Shown here in pieces: positions 1 to 8,258 of a stretch of DNA of 37,150 nt. The first letter of the stretch is position 1. Each line of letters starts with the position of its first letter. The notes beneath the pieces are model-generated. The model was not told where the DNA came from. It ran no database searches and saw nothing but the letters and a program-made list of their open reading frames with translations. The position numbers and the translations under genes are program-made. This stretch comes from Sphaerotilus sulfidivorans (lineage in GTDB: Bacteria; Pseudomonadota; Gammaproteobacteria; Burkholderiales; Burkholderiaceae_C): assembly GCF_013426975.1 (NCBI RefSeq), contig NZ_JACCPY010000037.1, positions 1 through 37,150 on the forward strand. Direction: 5' to 3'.

Positions 1-204
1 ATCCGCCGCGAGGTGCTGCCGTACACACCCGACGCCTGGGTGAACAACGACGCCACCAAGATCGGCTACGAGGTGAGCTTCACGCGCCACTTCTACAAGC
101 CGCAGCCGCTGCGCACGCTGGCGGAGATCCGTGCCGACATCCTCGCCATCGAGCGGGAGGCCGGGGACTTGCTGGATGACTTGCTCGAAGGGACGCCCGC
201 ATGA
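1..204 (+). CDS. hsdM: Type I restriction-modification DNA methyltransferase subunit HsdM, C-terminal end only
   Basis: This is the last 67 codons of a gene that starts before the window. The frame is open from base 1 and ends in TGA at 202-204. The visible tail (DAWVNNDATKIGYEVSFTRHFY, then an acidic helix ending DLLEGTPA) resembles the C-terminus of HsdM N6-adenine methyltransferases. The N-PP-Y and SAM-binding motifs are outside the window, so the call rests on this tail and on the hsdS and hsdR genes that follow. HsdM would methylate the recognition sequence chosen by HsdS and form the M2S modification complex and, with HsdR, the restriction complex. The stop overlaps the next start (ATGA at 201-204), which indicates translational coupling. 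Confidence 0.85.
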   Translation: MRREVLPYTPDAWVNNDATKIGYEVSFTRHFYKPQPLRTLAEIRADILAIEREAGDLLDDLLEGTPA

Positions 205-1304
205 GCACCAGTAAGGCCGCTTCCAAGGGCCTGGCCGGCGTCGTGCAGGACGGCGCGGGGGAGGCCGTCGAGACTTCGTTCGCCGAAGTGGTCGGCCTGA
301 TCGAGCAGGCCCGGCAGCGGGCCTACCAGGCGGTCAACACCGAACTCGTCGCGCTCTACTGGGAGATCGGCCAGTACATCAGCGGCAAGCTGTCGGCGGC
401 CATCTGGGGCGACGGTGTGGTGGACCGTCTGGCGCAGCACCTGGCGCGCACGATGCCGGGCTTGCGCGGGTTTTCAGCGCAGAACCTGTGGCGCATGCGG
501 CAGTTCTTCGAGACCTACCGCGACGAGCCACAGCTTGCCCCGCTGGTACGGGCTTTGTCCTGGACCCACAACCTCGTCATCATGGGTCAGTCCAAGCGGG
601 CGGAAGAACGCGAGTTCTACCTGCGCATGGCCGTGCAGGAGAAGTGGCCGACCCGGGAGCTGGAACGGCAGTTCCGCCTGGCGGCCTTCGAGCGCGCGGT
701 GCTGGATCCGCCAAAACTCTCGGCAGTGCTGAGAGAAACGCATGGTGCCGCGGTGACGGGGGTGTTCAAGGACGGCTACGCGGTCGAGTTCCTGAACCTG
801 CCGACCGACCACAGCGAGGCCGATCTGCACCGCGGCTTGCTGAGCCAGTTGCGCGCCTTCCTGATCGAGCTGGGCCGGGACTTCTGTTTCGTCGGCTCGG
901 AGTTCCCGCTGCAGGTGGGCGGACGCGACTTCGCGCTCGACCTGCTGTTCTTCCACCGGGGGTTGAACTGTCTGGTCGCGATCGAGCTGAAGGTGGACCG
1001 CTTCGAGCCCGAGCACCTGGGCAAGCTGAATTTCTACCTCGAAGCACTGGACCGCGACGTGCGCAAGCCGCACGAAAATCCGGCCATCGGCGTGCTGCTG
1101 TGTGCGTCGAAGGAAAGCGACGTGGTCGAATACGCCATGAGCCGGACGTTGTCGCCGGCGCTGGTGGCGCAGTACCAGACGCAGTTGCCGGACAAGCAGA
1201 TGCTGGCGGCCAAGCTGCATGAGTTCTACGCCTTGAACGCGCAGGATGCCGCGCCGGCCACGACGCCGCGCGTCATGCAGAAGAAAAAGGGGGTCAAGAA
1301 ATGA
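201..1304 (+). CDS. DUF1016 (YhcG-type) PDDEXK nuclease domain protein inside the hsd operon
   Basis: This 367-residue protein has the two-part build of DUF1016/YhcG proteins. The N-terminal helical half (about 25-180) carries the family's IWGDGVVDRLA, GFSAQNLWRMRQF and SWTHNLVIM stretches. The C-terminal half (about 205-345) is a PDDEXK nuclease fold with D247 in FALDLLFF and E262/K264 in IELK, the expected D...ExK metal site. The tail is basic (KKKGVKK). The family is common beside type I hsd genes; its exact role there is not settled, and defence or interference with replicating foreign DNA are possibilities. The gene is joined by ATGA overlaps to hsdM (201-204) and hsdS (1301-1304), so it should be made together with the restriction enzyme. 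Family assignment is firm; function is inferred. Confidence 0.88.
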   Translation: MSTSKAASKGLAGVVQDGAGEAVETSFAEVVGLIEQARQRAYQAVNTELVALYWEIGQYISGKLSAAIWGDGVVDRLAQHLARTMPGLRGFSAQNLWRMRQFFETYRDEPQLAPLVRALSWTHNLVIMGQSKRAEEREFYLRMAVQEKWPTRELERQFRLAAFERAVLDPPKLSAVLRETHGAAVTGVFKDGYAVEFLNLPTDHSEADLHRGLLSQLRAFLIELGRDFCFVGSEFPLQVGGRDFALDLLFFHRGLNCLVAIELKVDRFEPEHLGKLNFYLEALDRDVRKPHENPAIGVLLCASKESDVVEYAMSRTLSPALVAQYQTQLPDKQMLAAKLHEFYALNAQDAAPATTPRVMQKKKGVKK

Positions 1305-2680
1305 TTGCAGGGCTCAAGCCGTATGCCGACTACATGGATTCGGGCCTGCCTTGGCTAGGGCAGGTTCCAGCGCACTGGAAAGCGGTTCGCAACAGCAGTC
1401 TGTTTGGCCAGCGAACCCAGACCGGCTATGCCGAGCTGCCGATCCTGGAGGTTTCCTTGAAGACCGGCGTGCAGGTGCGCAATTTCGGCAAGGCGAACCG
1501 CAAACAGGTCATGTCGGACCCCGGCAAGTACAAGCGGGCAGCGAAAGGCGATCTTGCCTACAACACGATGCGCATGTGGCAGGGCGCGCTCGGGGTGTGT
1601 CCCGTCGATGGCCTGGTCAGTCCGGCTTATGTGGTGGCGCGGCCCTACCCCGGTGTCGAGCCAAGGTATTTCGCTGCCTTGTTCCGGACTGACGACTACA
1701 TGGCAGAAATCGACAGTGCTTCGCGCGGCATCGTGAAGGATCGCAATCGGCTGTACTGGGACCAATTCAAACAGATGCAGTCACCGTGCCCGCCGCTGGC
1801 CGAGCAAGCCGCCATCGTGAAGTTTCTGGACTGGGCGAACGGCCGGCTGGATCGGACGATCCGGGCCAAGCGGAAGGTGATTGCGCTGCTGATGGAGCAG
1901 AAGCAGGTCATCGTCCGCCGCGCGATTACTCACGGACTTGATTCTTCCGCGCTTATGAAGTCAACTGGCGTTCCGTGGCTCGGCGATATACCACGTCATT
2001 GGTCGATAAAGCGATTTAAGTTTTTGGCGAAAATCAACAGCGGCCAAGTTGATCCGAGGAAATTCCCATACCGCGACATGGTGCTGATTGCGCCAAATCA
2101 CATTGAAAGCGGCAGCGGTCGCTTGCGCTCACAGCAGACTGCCGCCGAGCAAGGCGCAGACAGCGGTAAATACCTGGTGAGTCGTGGGCAGATAGTTTAC
2201 AGCAAGATTCGCCCGAACCTCCGAAAAGCAATAATTTCTCCGTCAGACTGCCTCTGTAGCGCAGACATGTACCCGATAACTCCTAAGCAATCTGAGTTGT
2301 TACCAGACTACTTATTACTGCTATTGCTATCCCAGCCATTCACGAAGTTTGCGGTTGATTCTTCAATGCGCGTCGCAATGCCTAAGGTCAATCGAGAGGC
2401 TTTAGCAGATTGCCCACTTTGGTACCCAAGTATTAGTGAGCAGGCTGACATACTAAAAAATGTTGCCAGCGAAAATCAACCGATTGACGATGCAATCAAT
2501 CGACTAAATCGAGAAATCAACCTCCTTCGCGAATACCGCACCCGCCTCATCGCCGACGTGGTGACCGGCAAACTCGATGTGCGCGAAGCGGCGGCCCCGT
2601 TGCCTGACGAGGCTGTGCCGGAAGCGGTCGAAGACATCGCCGACGACACCGAGCTTGAGGACGAAGAGGCGATCGCATGA
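1301..2680 (+). CDS. hsdS: Type I restriction-modification specificity subunit HsdS
   Basis: At 459 residues this has the normal HsdS length and two-repeat layout. Each target-recognition domain opens with a related block: SGLPWLGQVPAHW near residue 14 and TGVPWLGDIPRHW near 221. Each ends in a conserved helical region: PPLAEQAAIVKFLD at about 165 and ISEQADILKNVASEN at about 370. The second helical region leads to LLREYRTRLIADVVTGKLDVRE, a typical HsdS ending, followed by an acidic tail. HsdS binds the two halves of a bipartite DNA target and holds HsdM and HsdR. The DNA for the second recognition domain (about 1930-2530) is much AT-richer than its surroundings, suggesting that this half was exchanged. 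Both ends overlap neighbouring genes by ATGA. The target sequence cannot be read from the protein by eye. Confidence 0.93.
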   Translation: MIAGLKPYADYMDSGLPWLGQVPAHWKAVRNSSLFGQRTQTGYAELPILEVSLKTGVQVRNFGKANRKQVMSDPGKYKRAAKGDLAYNTMRMWQGALGVCPVDGLVSPAYVVARPYPGVEPRYFAALFRTDDYMAEIDSASRGIVKDRNRLYWDQFKQMQSPCPPLAEQAAIVKFLDWANGRLDRTIRAKRKVIALLMEQKQVIVRRAITHGLDSSALMKSTGVPWLGDIPRHWSIKRFKFLAKINSGQVDPRKFPYRDMVLIAPNHIESGSGRLRSQQTAAEQGADSGKYLVSRGQIVYSKIRPNLRKAIISPSDCLCSADMYPITPKQSELLPDYLLLLLLSQPFTKFAVDSSMRVAMPKVNREALADCPLWYPSISEQADILKNVASENQPIDDAINRLNREINLLREYRTRLIADVVTGKLDVREAAAPLPDEAVPEAVEDIADDTELEDEEAIA

Positions 2681-5600
2681 GCACCGACACCAGCGAGAAG
2701 GGCCTCGAATCGCTGATCGTGCGGCACATGACCGGCACCGACGGCCTGGCTGTCTCGCCCGGTGCCGTGGCCGAGCCGCCTGCAGCCTATGGCGGCACCG
2801 GCTACCTCGCTGGCAGCCCGAAGGACTACGACCGGGCCCACGCGCTCGACGCGGCACAACTGTTCGCCTTCCTGCGTGCTACCCAGCCTGAGGCGCTGAA
2901 GAAGCTGGCCCTGGCCAATGCCAGTGACGCCAAGGACATCAACCGCCTCAAGTTCCTGGACCGCCTGAGCGCCGAGGTCGGCAAGCGCGGCGTCATCGAC
3001 GTGCTGCGCAAGGGGATCGAGCACCATCCAGCCGGCCACTTCGACCTGTTCTACGCCACGCCGTCCGAGGGCAACGCCAAGGCTGCCGCGCTCCACGCGA
3101 AGAACCGCTTCTCGATCACCCGGCAACTGGCCTACAGCCTCGACGAAACGCGCCGCGCGCTCGACCTGGGCCTATTCATCAACGGCCTGCCGATCGCCAC
3201 CTTCGAACTCAAGAACAGCCTGACCAAGCAGACGGTGGAAGACGCGGTCGAGCAATACCGACGCGACCGCAACCCGCGCGAACGCCTGTTCGAGTTCGGC
3301 CGCTGTGTCGTGCATTTCGCCGTGGATGATGCCGAAGTGCGCATGTGTACCGAGCTGAAGGGCAAGGCGTCGTGGTTCCTGCCCTTCAACAAGGGCCACA
3401 ACGACGGCGCCGGCAACCCGCCCAACCCGCACGGCCTGAAGACCGACTACCTCTGGAAAGAGCTGCTCACGCCGGCCGGCCTGACCGACATCCTGGAAAA
3501 CTACGCCCAGATCGTCGAGACCAAGCACCCGAAGACCGGCAAGAAAAAGCGCACCCAGGTCTTCCCGCGCTACCACCAGTTGGATGTGGTCCGGCAGGCG
3601 CTGGCCGATGTGCGCCTGCACGGCGCCGGCCGGCGCTACCTGATCCAGCATTCGGCAGGCTCAGGCAAGTCGAACTCCATCGCCTGGCTGGCACACCAGC
3701 TCATCGGCGTGAAGCGTGACCTCGGGCAGGGCAGCAAGGACGTGTTCGACTCGGTGATCGTGGTGACCGACCGGCGCATCCTCGACGACCAGATCCAGAA
3801 GACCATCAAGCAGTTCATGCAGGTGGGTGCCACGGTCGGCCACGCGGAGCACTCGGGCGACCTGCGCCGCTTCATCGAGCAGGGCAAGAAGATCATCGTC
3901 ACCACGGTGCAGAAGTTCCCATGGGTGCTCGACGAGATCGGCGCCGTGGGCGACAAGCACTTCGCCATCGTCATCGACGAGGCGCATTCGGGGCAGGGCG
4001 GCAAGACCTCGGCGGCGATGGGCAAGGCACTGGGAGAGGGTGCAGACACTGCGGCTGCCGATGACGACGACGAAGAGCGCGATCCCGAAGACGTTGTGAA
4101 TGCGGCGCTGGAAGCGCGCATGGCCGCGCGCAAGATGCTGACCAACGCCAGCTATTTCGCCTTCACCGCCACGCCCAAGAACAAGACGCTGGAAATGTTC
4201 GGCGAGCCGCTGCCGGCGGACGCGCAAGGGCGCGTCAAGCACCAGCCGTTCCACCACTACAGCATGAAGCAGGCGGTGCAGGAGCGGTTCATCCTCGACG
4301 TGCTGGAGCACTACGTCCCGGTGGACAGCTACTACAAGCTGATCAAGAGGGTCGAGGACGATCCCGAGTTCGACACCAAACGGGCGAAGAAGAAGCTGCG
4401 CCGCTACGTGGAAAGCCACGACCACGCGATCAAGCTGAAGGCCGAGATCATGGTGGACCACTTCCATGAGCAGGTGCTGGCGGCCGGCAAGATCGGCGGG
4501 CAGGCCCGGGCGATGGTGGTCACCAGCGGCATTGAGCGCGCAATCCAGTATTTCCACGCCATGACGGCTTACCTGCAGGAACGCAAGAGCCCGTACCAGG
4601 CCATCGTCGCGTTCTCGGGCGAGCATGAATACGGGGGCACCAAGGTGAGCGAAGCGTCGCTCAACGGTTTTCCGAGCAAGGACATCGCCGACAAGATCCA
4701 GGAAGATCCGTACCGTTTCCTGGTCTGCGCCGACAAGTTCCAGACCGGCTACGACGAGCCGCTGCTGCACGCGATGTACGTGGACAAGGCCCTTTCCGGC
4801 GTGAAGGCCGTGCAGACCCTTTCCAGGCTGAACCGCGCGCACCCGCAGAAGCACGACTGCTTCGTGCTCGACTTCCAGAACAACAGCGAGACGATCACCT
4901 GCGCGTTCCAGGACTACTACCGCACCACGCTGCTGGCCGAGGAAACCGACCCGAACAAGCTGCATGACCTGAAGGCCGCACTGGACGGCGCGCAGGTGTA
5001 TTCACCTGACCAGGTGCAGCAGTTCGCCGCCCTGTTCCTGGGTGGCGCCGAGCGTGACCAGCTTGATCCGGTTCTGGACGCTTGTGTCGCGGCCTACGCG
5101 CACGCGCTGGACGAAGACCAGCAGGTTGATTTCAAGGGCAAGGCCAAGGTGTTTTGCCGCACCTACGACTTTCTGGCGTCGGTGATCCCGGACACCAACC
5201 CGGAGTGGGAACGGCTGTCGATCCTGCTAAACCTGCTCGTCAGCAAGCTGCCGGCGCCGAAGGAAGAAGACCTGGCCAAGGGCATTCTCGAAGCCATCGA
5301 CATGGACAGCTACCGGGTCGAGAAGAAGGCGCTGATGAAGATCGCGTTGGCCGACGCCGATGCCGAGATCGCGCCGGTTCCGACCGAGGGGGGTGGACGC
5401 AAGGCCGAGCCGGAGCTGGACCGGTTGAGCAACATCCTCAAAAGCTTCAACGAGAATTTCGGAACGCTGTTCGAGGATACCGACCGTGTGGTCAAGCGCA
5501 TCCGCGATGACATCGCGCCGCAGGTCGCCGCCGACAAGGCGTTCCAGAACGCCCGGGCCAACACCCCGCACACGGCACGCATGGCCCACGACCAGGCGCT

Positions 5601-5718
5601 CGGCAAGGTGATCCAAGTTCTGCTCAAGGACGACATGCAGGTCTACAAGCAGTTCGTCCAGAATGAATCGTTCAGGCGGTTTGTGGGGGACATGGTGTAT
5701 CAGTTCACCAGTCCATAG
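2677..5718 (+). CDS. hsdR: Type I restriction endonuclease / translocase subunit HsdR
   Basis: This 1013-residue protein is the motor and nuclease subunit, which translocates DNA with ATP and cuts away from the recognition site. The N-terminal HsdR_N domain has a PDDEXK-type site: D163, then E177 and K179 in FELK. The SF2 helicase core follows, with Walker A (AGSGKS, K331), the DEAH box (D434-H437), motif III-like FTATPKNKT near 494 and motif VI-like QTLSRLNRAHP near 711. The C-terminal third is the helical assembly region. The length is ordinary and no frameshift or stop is seen, so the enzyme looks intact. The gene starts in an ATGA overlap with hsdS and ends the operon; the next gene (5773) lies on the other strand. 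Confidence 0.95.
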   Translation: MSTDTSEKGLESLIVRHMTGTDGLAVSPGAVAEPPAAYGGTGYLAGSPKDYDRAHALDAAQLFAFLRATQPEALKKLALANASDAKDINRLKFLDRLSAEVGKRGVIDVLRKGIEHHPAGHFDLFYATPSEGNAKAAALHAKNRFSITRQLAYSLDETRRALDLGLFINGLPIATFELKNSLTKQTVEDAVEQYRRDRNPRERLFEFGRCVVHFAVDDAEVRMCTELKGKASWFLPFNKGHNDGAGNPPNPHGLKTDYLWKELLTPAGLTDILENYAQIVETKHPKTGKKKRTQVFPRYHQLDVVRQALADVRLHGAGRRYLIQHSAGSGKSNSIAWLAHQLIGVKRDLGQGSKDVFDSVIVVTDRRILDDQIQKTIKQFMQVGATVGHAEHSGDLRRFIEQGKKIIVTTVQKFPWVLDEIGAVGDKHFAIVIDEAHSGQGGKTSAAMGKALGEGADTAAADDDDEERDPEDVVNAALEARMAARKMLTNASYFAFTATPKNKTLEMFGEPLPADAQGRVKHQPFHHYSMKQAVQERFILDVLEHYVPVDSYYKLIKRVEDDPEFDTKRAKKKLRRYVESHDHAIKLKAEIMVDHFHEQVLAAGKIGGQARAMVVTSGIERAIQYFHAMTAYLQERKSPYQAIVAFSGEHEYGGTKVSEASLNGFPSKDIADKIQEDPYRFLVCADKFQTGYDEPLLHAMYVDKALSGVKAVQTLSRLNRAHPQKHDCFVLDFQNNSETITCAFQDYYRTTLLAEETDPNKLHDLKAALDGAQVYSPDQVQQFAALFLGGAERDQLDPVLDACVAAYAHALDEDQQVDFKGKAKVFCRTYDFLASVIPDTNPEWERLSILLNLLVSKLPAPKEEDLAKGILEAIDMDSYRVEKKALMKIALADADAEIAPVPTEGGGRKAEPELDRLSNILKSFNENFGTLFEDTDRVVKRIRDDIAPQVAADKAFQNARANTPHTARMAHDQALGKVIQVLLKDDMQVYKQFVQNESFRRFVGDMVYQFTSP

Positions 5719-5772
5719 CAGGGGCCGTCATGCATGCCTGCTCGCAAGCAACCGAACCCGGGACGGTTCAGA

Positions 5773-6204
5773 TTAACCCATATGGGTATATCGCCCCACC
5801 TGGGTATCGGCTTCCATCTCCGCCAGCCCGCGCAGGATGCCGCAGGCATCAACGGCCTGCTCCACCTGGCATTGCTGACGCAGTGCCCCGAGCTGCTGCT
5901 TCAGGTGCAGCAGTTCAGCGATCCGGGCATCGACATGCCCGATGTGGTCATCCAGCAGCGTGTTGACGGCCCCGCAGTCCTCGGCCGGTGTGTCCTTCAG
6001 ACGCAGCAGCCCGCGGATCTCCTCGTGGGTCATGTCGAGCGCACGGCAGTTGCGGATGAAGCGCAGGCGCTCCAGGTGGCTGGCGTCGTAGTGGCGGTAG
6101 TTGGACTGCGTCCGGCCCGCCTCGGCCAACAGCCCCGCCTTTTCGTAGAAGCGCACGGTCTCGGTCGTGCAGCGGGCGGCACGCGCCAGTTCGCCGATCT
6201 TCAT
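5773..6204 (-). CDS. cadR: MerR-family Cd(II)/Pb(II)-responsive regulator, CadR/PbrR type
   Basis: This 143-residue regulator starts MKIGELARAARC with the MerR winged-helix DNA-binding domain (VRFYEKAGLL, NYRHYD). A long dimerisation helix follows, with three cysteines at C77, C112 and C121. That spacing is characteristic of the CadR/PbrR group, where these thiols bind Cd(II), Pb(II) or Zn(II). MerR proteins bind between the -35 and -10 boxes of overlong promoters and realign them when metal binds. The gene is divergent from DUF3703, and a promoter with a 19-bp spacer (6229-6259) lies in the 61-bp gap. It probably controls that promoter and itself. The second regulator at 8259 has cysteines at the same positions, so shared operators are possible. 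Confidence 0.88.
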   Translation of the reverse strand: MKIGELARAARCTTETVRFYEKAGLLAEAGRTQSNYRHYDASHLERLRFIRNCRALDMTHEEIRGLLRLKDTPAEDCGAVNTLLDDHIGHVDARIAELLHLKQQLGALRQQCQVEQAVDACGILRGLAEMEADTQVGRYTHMG

Positions 6205-6228
6205 GGGGATGCCCTCGGTTGGTTCCGC

Positions 6229-6261
6229 TTGACATTGTAATTACTCGAAGGTTTTCACTGG
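6229..6261 (+). promoter_or_regulatory. MerR-type metal-responsive promoter/operator before the DUF3703 gene
   Basis: The -35 box TTGACA (6229-6234) and -10 box TTCACT (6254-6259) are separated by 19 bases, the overlong spacing used by MerR-family regulators. The spacer holds TTGTA and CGAAGGT, as in CadR/PbrR-type operators. It matches the promoter at 8651-8683 at 25 of 33 positions. Only 6 bases separate the -10 box from the ATG at 6266, so the transcript is probably leaderless. Confidence 0.75.
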
Positions 6262-6265
6262 TGCC

Positions 6266-6664
6266 ATGATGAACACAACGCCGCCCTCCGTAGCCTTCGA
6301 TCCGGTTCTGTTCGCGCACGTGATGCAGCAGTACCGGGAAACGTCACCGCACGATCCTGCGCACCAGTGGCTGCTGCTGGAGACGCTCCATGTCGTCAGC
6401 CAGACGCGGTTCATTCCGCACTTGAAGGTGCATGACCTGATGCTGCACCTGGCATGGCGGACCCGTGACTGGGCCGAGGTGGGCGGGCAGACGCTCCGGC
6501 TATTGTTGGTGCCCCTGGGACACCTCACCGGCCGACTGCCCCTTGGCAACTCAGGACGCTCCGACATCAACCCGTTCAAGCCGATGCCGCTGCGCCGCGA
6601 TCTGTCCGACGTGATTGCGCAAGCCCGCCAAGCCATTGCCAGCGCCGAGCAATGCTGTCCCTGA
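6266..6664 (+). CDS. DUF3703 domain-containing protein
   Basis: This 132-residue protein is predicted to be cytosolic, with no signal peptide. It contains the DUF3703 signature: an H-x-W-x-LLE helix near residue 26, RFIPHLKVHDLMLHLAWR near 48, and the conserved end PLGHLTGRLPLGNSGRSDINPF near 83-104. The family is frequent in heavy-metal resistance clusters of proteobacteria, but its biochemical role is unknown. The start has no Shine-Dalgarno sequence. The -10 box ends 6 bases upstream, which fits a leaderless mRNA; a second ATG follows at once (6269). The gene is the first member of the rightward metal module and directly faces the MerR operator, so metal induction is likely. Confidence 0.82.
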   Translation: MMNTTPPSVAFDPVLFAHVMQQYRETSPHDPAHQWLLLETLHVVSQTRFIPHLKVHDLMLHLAWRTRDWAEVGGQTLRLLLVPLGHLTGRLPLGNSGRSDINPFKPMPLRRDLSDVIAQARQAIASAEQCCP

Positions 6665-6676
6665 GGTGGCCGGCTC

Positions 6677-6682
6677 TACAAT
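6677..6682 (+). promoter_or_regulatory. Candidate -10 box (TACAAT) directly before the CzcI-like gene
   Basis: TACAAT ends 6 bases before the ATG at 6689. No convincing -35 box is visible, and no ribosome binding site lies close to the ATG. If used, it would give a leaderless mRNA. The gene could equally be transcribed by read-through from 6266. Confidence 0.35.
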
Positions 6683-6688
6683 CCCGCC

Positions 6689-7054
6689 ATGTGCAAGTGG
6701 TTGGCCATCCTTCTGTTGGTGTTGATGCCGCTGCAGCTCTCCTGGGCTGCAGTGGGTGCCTATTGCCAGCACGAGCGCGGACAGGCGGCGTCACATGCCG
6801 GCCATCACACGCATGAGCACCAACCGCAAGCCGAGTCCGATGTGCCGGCTGGCGAAAAGGGTGTGATGCCTTCGGCTGACGCAGACTGCGTGACCTGTCA
6901 TGCGGGTTGTGTGCTGTGGGCCATGCCGAGTCACCATGATCCTGTGCGCGTTCTCCCGCCAGTGACCCGTTCAGCCGACCCCGGGGCCGCGCTGGTGGCC
7001 CCAACTGCCGCTCGACCTGAACGGCCTCAGTGGACCCTCGCCTCGTTGCCCTGA
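6689..7054 (+). CDS. CzcI-like exported His-rich metal-resistance protein
   Basis: This 121-residue protein has a clear signal peptide (MCKWLAILLLVLMPLQLSWA) followed by AVGAYCQHERG, then a His-rich run AGHHTHEHQPQ and a later CVTCHAGC-type cysteine cluster. The N-terminal LMPLQLSWAA-YCQHE pattern followed by HH-H-H is typical of CzcI, a small periplasmic protein encoded ahead of czc-type cation efflux genes. In those systems CzcI is thought to modulate metal-dependent expression or to bind Zn/Co/Cd. Here no czcCBA follows; the next genes encode a Dsb pair and a CadA-type ATPase. The cysteine cluster C-x2-C-x3-C may add metal binding. Family call is moderate; function is inferred. Confidence 0.65.
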   Translation: MCKWLAILLLVLMPLQLSWAAVGAYCQHERGQAASHAGHHTHEHQPQAESDVPAGEKGVMPSADADCVTCHAGCVLWAMPSHHDPVRVLPPVTRSADPGAALVAPTAARPERPQWTLASLP

Positions 7055-7151
7055 CACGGGCAGAGTGAACTGACCCCTGGCTTGGGTTGCCAACGCACCG
7101 AAGTCAGGCCGCTTCACCGACACAGGCCGGGGTGCCTGAGCGGAGAACGAC

Positions 7152-7571
7152 ATGCACACCAAATCCTGGTGGCTCCTGATGGGGGCCTGGCTGATCGCAG
7201 CCCTGGCCACGGCCGGCGCCTTGTTCATCGGTGAAATCATGCTGATGGTCCCCTGCACGCTGTGCTGGTACCAGCGCATCTTCATGTTCCCGATCGCCAT
7301 CATTCTGACCATCGCCTGCTTCAGCGAAGACCGGCGCGGCGCGGTCTATGCATGGGCGCTGGCGGCCGGTGGCGCTGTGGTGGCGGGTTACCACACGCTG
7401 CTGGTGGCGGGGTGGATTCCAAAATCCTGGCTGCCATGCCAGGCCGGCATTTCCTGCGCAGACCAGAAACTCGACATCCTGAACGGCCTCCAGATTCCGT
7501 GGCTGGCTCTGGCCGCCTTCCTGCTGATCCTGATCCTCCTCACCCTCTTTTTACGGAAAACCTCTCGATGA
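7152..7571 (+). CDS. dsbB: DsbB-family disulfide bond formation membrane protein
   Basis: This 139-residue inner-membrane protein has four predicted hydrophobic helices (about 6-28, 42-58, 64-86, 114-134). It has the two DsbB cysteine pairs: C35-x2-C38 in PCTLCWYQR and C96/C102 in PCQAGISC. DsbB enzymes pass electrons from DsbA-type oxidases to quinone. The short form with a C-x5-C second pair resembles the BdbC group. Its stop overlaps the ATG of a thioredoxin-fold gene (ATGA at 7568-7571), so the two form an oxidase/partner pair. Within this cluster it may re-oxidise cysteines of exported metal proteins, but that is inference. A plausible ribosome site (GGAGA) precedes the ATG. Confidence 0.9.
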   Translation: MHTKSWWLLMGAWLIAALATAGALFIGEIMLMVPCTLCWYQRIFMFPIAIILTIACFSEDRRGAVYAWALAAGGAVVAGYHTLLVAGWIPKSWLPCQAGISCADQKLDILNGLQIPWLALAAFLLILILLTLFLRKTSR

Positions 7572-8236
7572 ACACCAAGATGAACACCAGGAAGATTGCG
7601 GTGGCCGTCGTGCTGGGCGTCATCGCGCTGGCCTTTCTGGTCGGCATGAACGTCTACCAGCGCAGCGTCCAGCAGGCACAGGAGGAGAAAGCCAGCCAGC
7701 AGAATGACCGGCTGGTGCGCCCGCACTCGCCGGTCTTCGGCCCGAAGGCAGCACCCGTGACGATCGTCGAGTTCTTCGATCCGGCCTGCGAGAGCTGCCG
7801 ATATTTCTATCCCATCGTCAAGGACATCCTCAAGAAGCACCCGGACGACGTGCGGTTGGTCCTGCGCTACGCCCCGTTCCACAGGGGGTCCGAGCAGGTG
7901 GTCGCACTACTGGTCGCTGCCAAGCTGCAAAATCAATACCAGCCGGTGCTGGAGGCGATTCTGGACGCGCAGCCGCAGTGGGCCGATCACGGCATGCCCA
8001 ATATCGGCATCGCGTTCAAGGTGGCGCAGCAGACCGGCCTTGACATGGACAAGGCCGCCACCCAGGCCCAAAGTCCCGAGACGCAAGCCGTGATCCGACA
8101 GGACATGCAAGACCTGACATCGCTGGGCGTGACCAAGACCCCGACGTTTTTTGTCAATGGACGCAGCCTGCTGAATTTCGGCCCCGAGCAACTGGCTGCC
8201 TTGGTGGCCGAAGAGGTGGCGAAAGTCAAGAAATGA
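7568..8236 (+). CDS. DsbA/thioredoxin-fold exported thiol oxidoreductase (CESC)
   Basis: The protein has 222 residues when started at the ATG that overlaps the dsbB stop; the frame is open further upstream, but that part lies inside dsbB. An N-terminal membrane anchor or signal (about 10-30) is followed by a thioredoxin fold with active site C74-E-S-C77 in FFDPACESCRYFYP and a cis-proline loop TKTPTFFVNG near residue 180. The sequence resembles BdbD/DsbA-like proteins that pair with short DsbB homologues. It would oxidise cysteines of exported proteins and be re-oxidised by the DsbB encoded just before it. The next gene, a MerR regulator, follows after 22 bases on the same strand. Confidence 0.88.
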   Translation: MNTKMNTRKIAVAVVLGVIALAFLVGMNVYQRSVQQAQEEKASQQNDRLVRPHSPVFGPKAAPVTIVEFFDPACESCRYFYPIVKDILKKHPDDVRLVLRYAPFHRGSEQVVALLVAAKLQNQYQPVLEAILDAQPQWADHGMPNIGIAFKVAQQTGLDMDKAATQAQSPETQAVIRQDMQDLTSLGVTKTPTFFVNGRSLLNFGPEQLAALVAEEVAKVKK

Positions 8237-8258
8237 CCTCGATATCTGCTCTGCCATC

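Noticed and set aside
5718-5741. GCAGG/CCTGC pair after hsdR as a terminator.
   Set aside because: Five-base stem, long loop and no T-run; too weak to call.
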